Shown here in pieces: positions 61,250 through 64,000 of a stretch of 64,000 nt of DNA. The position numbers were made by a program, and so were the translations under genes. Source of the DNA: Colivivens sp963594655 (GTDB lineage Bacteria > Bacteroidota > Bacteroidia > Bacteroidales > Bacteroidaceae); NCBI GenBank assembly GCA_963594655.1, contig CAVBFD010000006.1, positions 1-64,000 on the forward strand, given 5' to 3'. Each line of letters begins with the position of its first letter. The first letter of the stretch is position 1. The notes under the pieces were generated by a model, which worked only from the letters and a program-made list of their open reading frames with translations, did no database searches and was not told the DNA's origin.

Positions 61250-63025
61250 TCACAGATTGAATTTGATGATGTAAGGCATCGCCGCCTGGATGAGGTCGCG
61301 ATCACCAAGCTCTTTCGCAGAGCGCAACAGGCCGTAGAACTCGCCCAGACTGTTGCGCAACTCATAGTCCATCTGCTCCATGCCCAATATCCGTCCGACA
61401 AGACCATCCCAGAAGTCGGTCTTCACCGGGTATTCCACTACCGAGCAGTCCTTCAACTTAGCCCGTTTCTTAGCCACGGTCACCGCGTCCTGTAGACCGC
61501 CCAACTGGTCCACCAGTCCCAACCGTCTTGCGTGGAGTCCTGTCCACACCCGTCCCTCTCCAATCACCTTGATGGAGTCCTGCGGCATGTCCCGTCCGTC
61601 GGCGCAACGCTTGGTGAAGAGTTCATATCCACGGTTGACATACCCTTGCAGGAGTCTTGACTCCCCTCCGTTCATCGGCCGGTAGATACTGCCGAAGTCG
61701 GAGTACTCGTTGGTCTTGACCGTGGAGAAATGTAACCCGAGCTTGTCCTCCAGCAGTTCCCCTGCATCGGGAATCATACCGAAGATGCCTATAGATCCTG
61801 TCAGTGTCGTCGGTTCAGCCACAATCCAGTCGGCGGCGCACGAGATGTAATAGCCGCCGCTCGCCGCGTAGCCGCCCATCGACACCACGATGGGTTTCCT
61901 CGCCTTTATGTTCATGACCTGATGCCATATCTGCTCGGCGGCATAGGCACTCCCTCCGGGAGAGTTTACCCTCAATACCACAGCCTTCACGTTGTCGTCC
62001 TCAGCCAGTGACTTGAGGTCCTCCACCACCTGACTGCCAATAATCTGTGGCTCTGAATAGAGTGACGACACCTCATCCTGTATGATGTTGCCGGTGGCGT
62101 AATAGACCGCTATCTGGTTGGGCTGGTCACTCGTGGCCGGTATGGCTGTGGTCAGCAGGTCGTACATGCCCACCTCGCAGTACTCGTCCTCCCCACACCC
62201 TATCATGCGTGATATGATGCCCGGCATGTCGTCTATGTATGCCGTCCTGTCCACTATACGGTTCTTCTCGTAGTAGGCAGCGGACTTGAACATCAGTCCA
62301 CCGTCCACCAGACCGTCCAAGCGGGACTTCTTAATCTTGCGCGACTTACTTATGTCGGCAAGCATCTCGTCCCATATCTCACCTGTGAACACCGATGTCT
62401 GTTCCCTGTTGGCGACACTCATGCTGTCGATCATGTACGGTTCGACGGCCGACTTGTATGTGCCTACCTTGAACACCTGCATGTCCACGCCCACCTTCTT
62501 CAGCAGACTGGTGTAGTACATGGTGGTGCTGGACAAACCGCTCAGTTCAATCATGCCACTGGGGTTGACCACCAGCGAGTCAGCCACACTGCACACGTAG
62601 TAGGCTCCCTGCGTGTAGTTGTCCGCATAGGCCACGATAAACTTACCGCTTTTCCTGAAGTCCTCAAGCTCGTCCCTCAGTTCCTGCAACATGGCAGGGG
62701 CGGCCCCCGTGAGCAGTCCACACCTTATATATATGCCCTTCACGTTAGGGTTCATCCCCGCAAGGCGGATGGCACTGAACACATCGTCCAGTCCTGTGGT
62801 ACTCAACGTGTTCCCCAACACGTCACCAAGCGGGTCGGACGTACTCCTGTCCATAAGTGAACCGTCCAACTGTATAAGCACTACGGAGTTCTTCCCCACG
62901 TTCACAGTCCTTGAACTGGAGGGGAAGAGAAGCATACAGACGGCGGCCATCATGAAACAGAACAGCGTGCCTAAGGCGGCTATGCCACTGGTTGTAATCA
63001 GAACATATTTCCAAACCTTTTTCAT
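61250..63025 (-). CDS. sppA: Signal peptide peptidase SppA, 67 kDa type
   Basis: This inner-membrane Ser/Lys protease degrades cleaved signal peptides. It has 591 residues with an N-terminal TM anchor (about 7-37). The two halves of the tandem SppA fold include GTYKSAVEPY (catalytic Lys candidate) and MGGYAASGGYYIS (catalytic Ser), matching the layout of Escherichia coli SppA. It leads the sppA-lpxK-punA-thiL run. A stem-loop (63046-63073) separates it from the upstream GH105 gene. Confidence 0.92.
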   Translation of the reverse strand: MKKVWKYVLITTSGIAALGTLFCFMMAAVCMLLFPSSSRTVNVGKNSVVLIQLDGSLMDRSTSDPLGDVLGNTLSTTGLDDVFSAIRLAGMNPNVKGIYIRCGLLTGAAPAMLQELRDELEDFRKSGKFIVAYADNYTQGAYYVCSVADSLVVNPSGMIELSGLSSTTMYYTSLLKKVGVDMQVFKVGTYKSAVEPYMIDSMSVANREQTSVFTGEIWDEMLADISKSRKIKKSRLDGLVDGGLMFKSAAYYEKNRIVDRTAYIDDMPGIISRMIGCGEDEYCEVGMYDLLTTAIPATSDQPNQIAVYYATGNIIQDEVSSLYSEPQIIGSQVVEDLKSLAEDDNVKAVVLRVNSPGGSAYAAEQIWHQVMNIKARKPIVVSMGGYAASGGYYISCAADWIVAEPTTLTGSIGIFGMIPDAGELLEDKLGLHFSTVKTNEYSDFGSIYRPMNGGESRLLQGYVNRGYELFTKRCADGRDMPQDSIKVIGEGRVWTGLHARRLGLVDQLGGLQDAVTVAKKRAKLKDCSVVEYPVKTDFWDGLVGRILGMEQMDYELRNSLGEFYGLLRSAKELGDRDLIQAAMPYIIKFNL

Positions 63026-63045
63026 CGGTCACAGAATTAAATCAA

Positions 63046-63073
63046 AGCGTTGACATGCAAGTGCGTCAACGTT
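63046..63073 (-). terminator. Possible terminator after the GH105 gene
   Basis: CGTTGAC (63048-63054) and GTCAACG (63065-63071) form a perfect 7-bp stem, extendable to 9 with a wobble, around a 10-base loop. It follows the GH105 stop directly on the minus strand, with CTTTGATTTAATT after it, a weak T-rich tail. Confidence 0.5.
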
Positions 63074-64000
63074 CACTTCAACGACTTGTAATACTCACAG
63101 GCGGCAAGCAACCACGCGCCTGTGCCGAACGGATGCTGGGATGACGCGTCAGCCAGACGTGTCGGGTCGGGCTTCTCCCCTATCGGTTGCACGTAACCGA
63201 TACCCCCGTCCGGTTGGAGGGCCACCTTAGTGAGATAAGTCCACGCCTTGTCTATCACCGGCTTATATTCCTTGGCGTTCAACAGTCCGTTGTTCACGCC
63301 CCAAAGCAGTCCGTAGGTAAAGAAAGCAGTGCCGCTCGTCTCGTATCCCGGCGCGTCGTCCTCACAAAGCATCGACCGTGTCCAGTAGCCTTCCTCCCGC
63401 TGGCATCCAGCCACCGCCTTTGCCAGCTGCCGGAACCGCTGCACGTAGAAGGGTCTGTACTTGCTGTCCTTGGGCAAATCCTGCAACACCTTGGCAAGAC
63501 CGGCAAGCACCCAACCGTCACCGCGCGCCCAGAAACTCTTGCCCTCGCCACAAGCCGTCTTCACCTTAGGGTAGACATACTTGCCGTCACGGTAGTAGAG
63601 ACGCGCCTCCTTGTCGAACAACAGGTCGTCGGTCCACTTGAAACACTCGTACTGCTTGTCGAGCAACTGCTGGTTGTGGGTCACCGTATACAGTTTCGTG
63701 AATATCGGGAAACCCATGTAAAGCGCGTCAGACCACCACCAGTAGTCCGCCTTGTCGGACTTTGCCTGATACATCATCACTTCCAACGCGCGCTGTATGC
63801 GCTCCGCGCGGCGCTCCTGCTTGTAGAGGTCGATGTACACCTGGAAGCATATCTGCCAGTCGGCGAACAGCACATAGTCCATGCCCTCACCGTAAGTGGC
63901 GTACTTCCACTTACTCTTGTCCGTCTGTGTCGCTCCCTTCCAGTGGTTGTACTCAGCCCACTCCAGGGCATAGTCGAGATACTCCTGTCTGCCAGTCAGA
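63073..64000 (-). CDS. GH105-like unsaturated glycanhydrolase, partial at window edge
   Basis: This fragment of about 309 residues runs off the window; its 5' end is beyond 64000 and the stop is at 63073. It resembles GH105/GH88 unsaturated rhamnogalacturonyl or glucuronyl hydrolases: WKYATYGEGMDYVLFADWQICFQVYIDLY, YWWWSDALYMGFPIF with the catalytic-type Asp, and FWARGDGWVLAGLAKVL, followed by YETSGTAFFTYGLLWG. Such enzymes act on unsaturated uronic sugars left by polysaccharide lyases, matching the DUF4861 and uronate genes elsewhere. A signal peptide cannot be judged because the N-terminus is missing. Confidence 0.82.
   Translation of the reverse strand, partial: LTGRQEYLDYALEWAEYNHWKGATQTDKSKWKYATYGEGMDYVLFADWQICFQVYIDLYKQERRAERIQRALEVMMYQAKSDKADYWWWSDALYMGFPIFTKLYTVTHNQQLLDKQYECFKWTDDLLFDKEARLYYRDGKYVYPKVKTACGEGKSFWARGDGWVLAGLAKVLQDLPKDSKYRPFYVQRFRQLAKAVAGCQREEGYWTRSMLCEDDAPGYETSGTAFFTYGLLWGVNNGLLNAKEYKPVIDKAWTYLTKVALQPDGGIGYVQPIGEKPDPTRLADASSQHPFGTGAWLLAACEYYKSLK

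Overview
The window is chromosomal DNA from a member of the Bacteroidota, most likely the order Bacteroidales and probably Prevotella or a close relative. Three things point there. At least a dozen genes have a TAnnTTTG box (the Bacteroidota -7 element) upstream. Shine-Dalgarno sites are mostly absent. The gene content is typical: a GH97 family enzyme, DUF4827 and DUF4861 proteins, an SDR-type mannonate oxidoreductase beside uxuA, and the rplM-rpsI-rpsB-tsf operon. Most of the window is ordinary, densely packed housekeeping DNA with moderate to high GC. The first 4.2 kb is visibly more AT-rich and looks acquired.

Layout. 1-738: intergenic, with a dispersed repeat made of a 22-bp double-palindrome array. 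739-4210: restriction-modification island (C5 methyltransferase, DUF3883 nuclease-like protein, second C5 methyltransferase). 4257-8644: divergent Ca2+ P-type ATPase and NhaC antiporter. 8781-9156: RNase P RNA. 9351-13888: TolC-MacA-MacB(ATPase)-MacB(permease) efflux operon. 14000-19283: ilvD-ilvB-ilvN-ilvC operon on the minus strand. 19453-21129: GH43-SGNH fusion enzyme. 21286-25325: CMD protein, NfeD-like protein, flotillin, DUF4861 protein. 25427-25588: possible small ORF in front of mfd (25666-29076). 29073-34936: minus-strand run nrnA-GH97-uxuA-SDR-lysE. 35157-37932: rpe, DUF4827 lipoprotein, glmM. 37977-38918: truncated adenylation-domain protein. 39130-39930: membrane LytTR regulator. 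39923-44400: minus-strand operon of polyprenol glycosyltransferase, pyrC, MetH-activation domain protein, phosphoesterase and plsC. 44479-45960: CstA. 46098-47315: RsmF-like methyltransferase. 47395-47524: second copy of the palindrome repeat. 47682-50577: tsf, rpsB, rpsI, rplM. 50920-56036: surface and envelope proteins (outer-membrane protein, dockerin-like protein, coiled-coil lipoprotein). 56311-58332: yicC-gmk-nadD. 58346-63025: sppA-lpxK-punA-thiL. 63073-64000: partial GH105 enzyme.

How the genes fit together. Several carbohydrate genes (GH43-SGNH, DUF4861, GH97-uxuA-SDR, GH105) fit a plant cell wall, pectin and uronate lifestyle, but they are scattered among housekeeping operons and no SusC/SusD pair is present. 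The most unusual material is the repeated 22-bp double-palindrome array at both intergenic ends, the M-R-M restriction island beside one copy, the truncated adenylate-forming protein that ends inside a bidirectional terminator, and a small ORF with internal RNA pairing upstream of mfd. All functions come from reading sequence and motifs; no searches were run.
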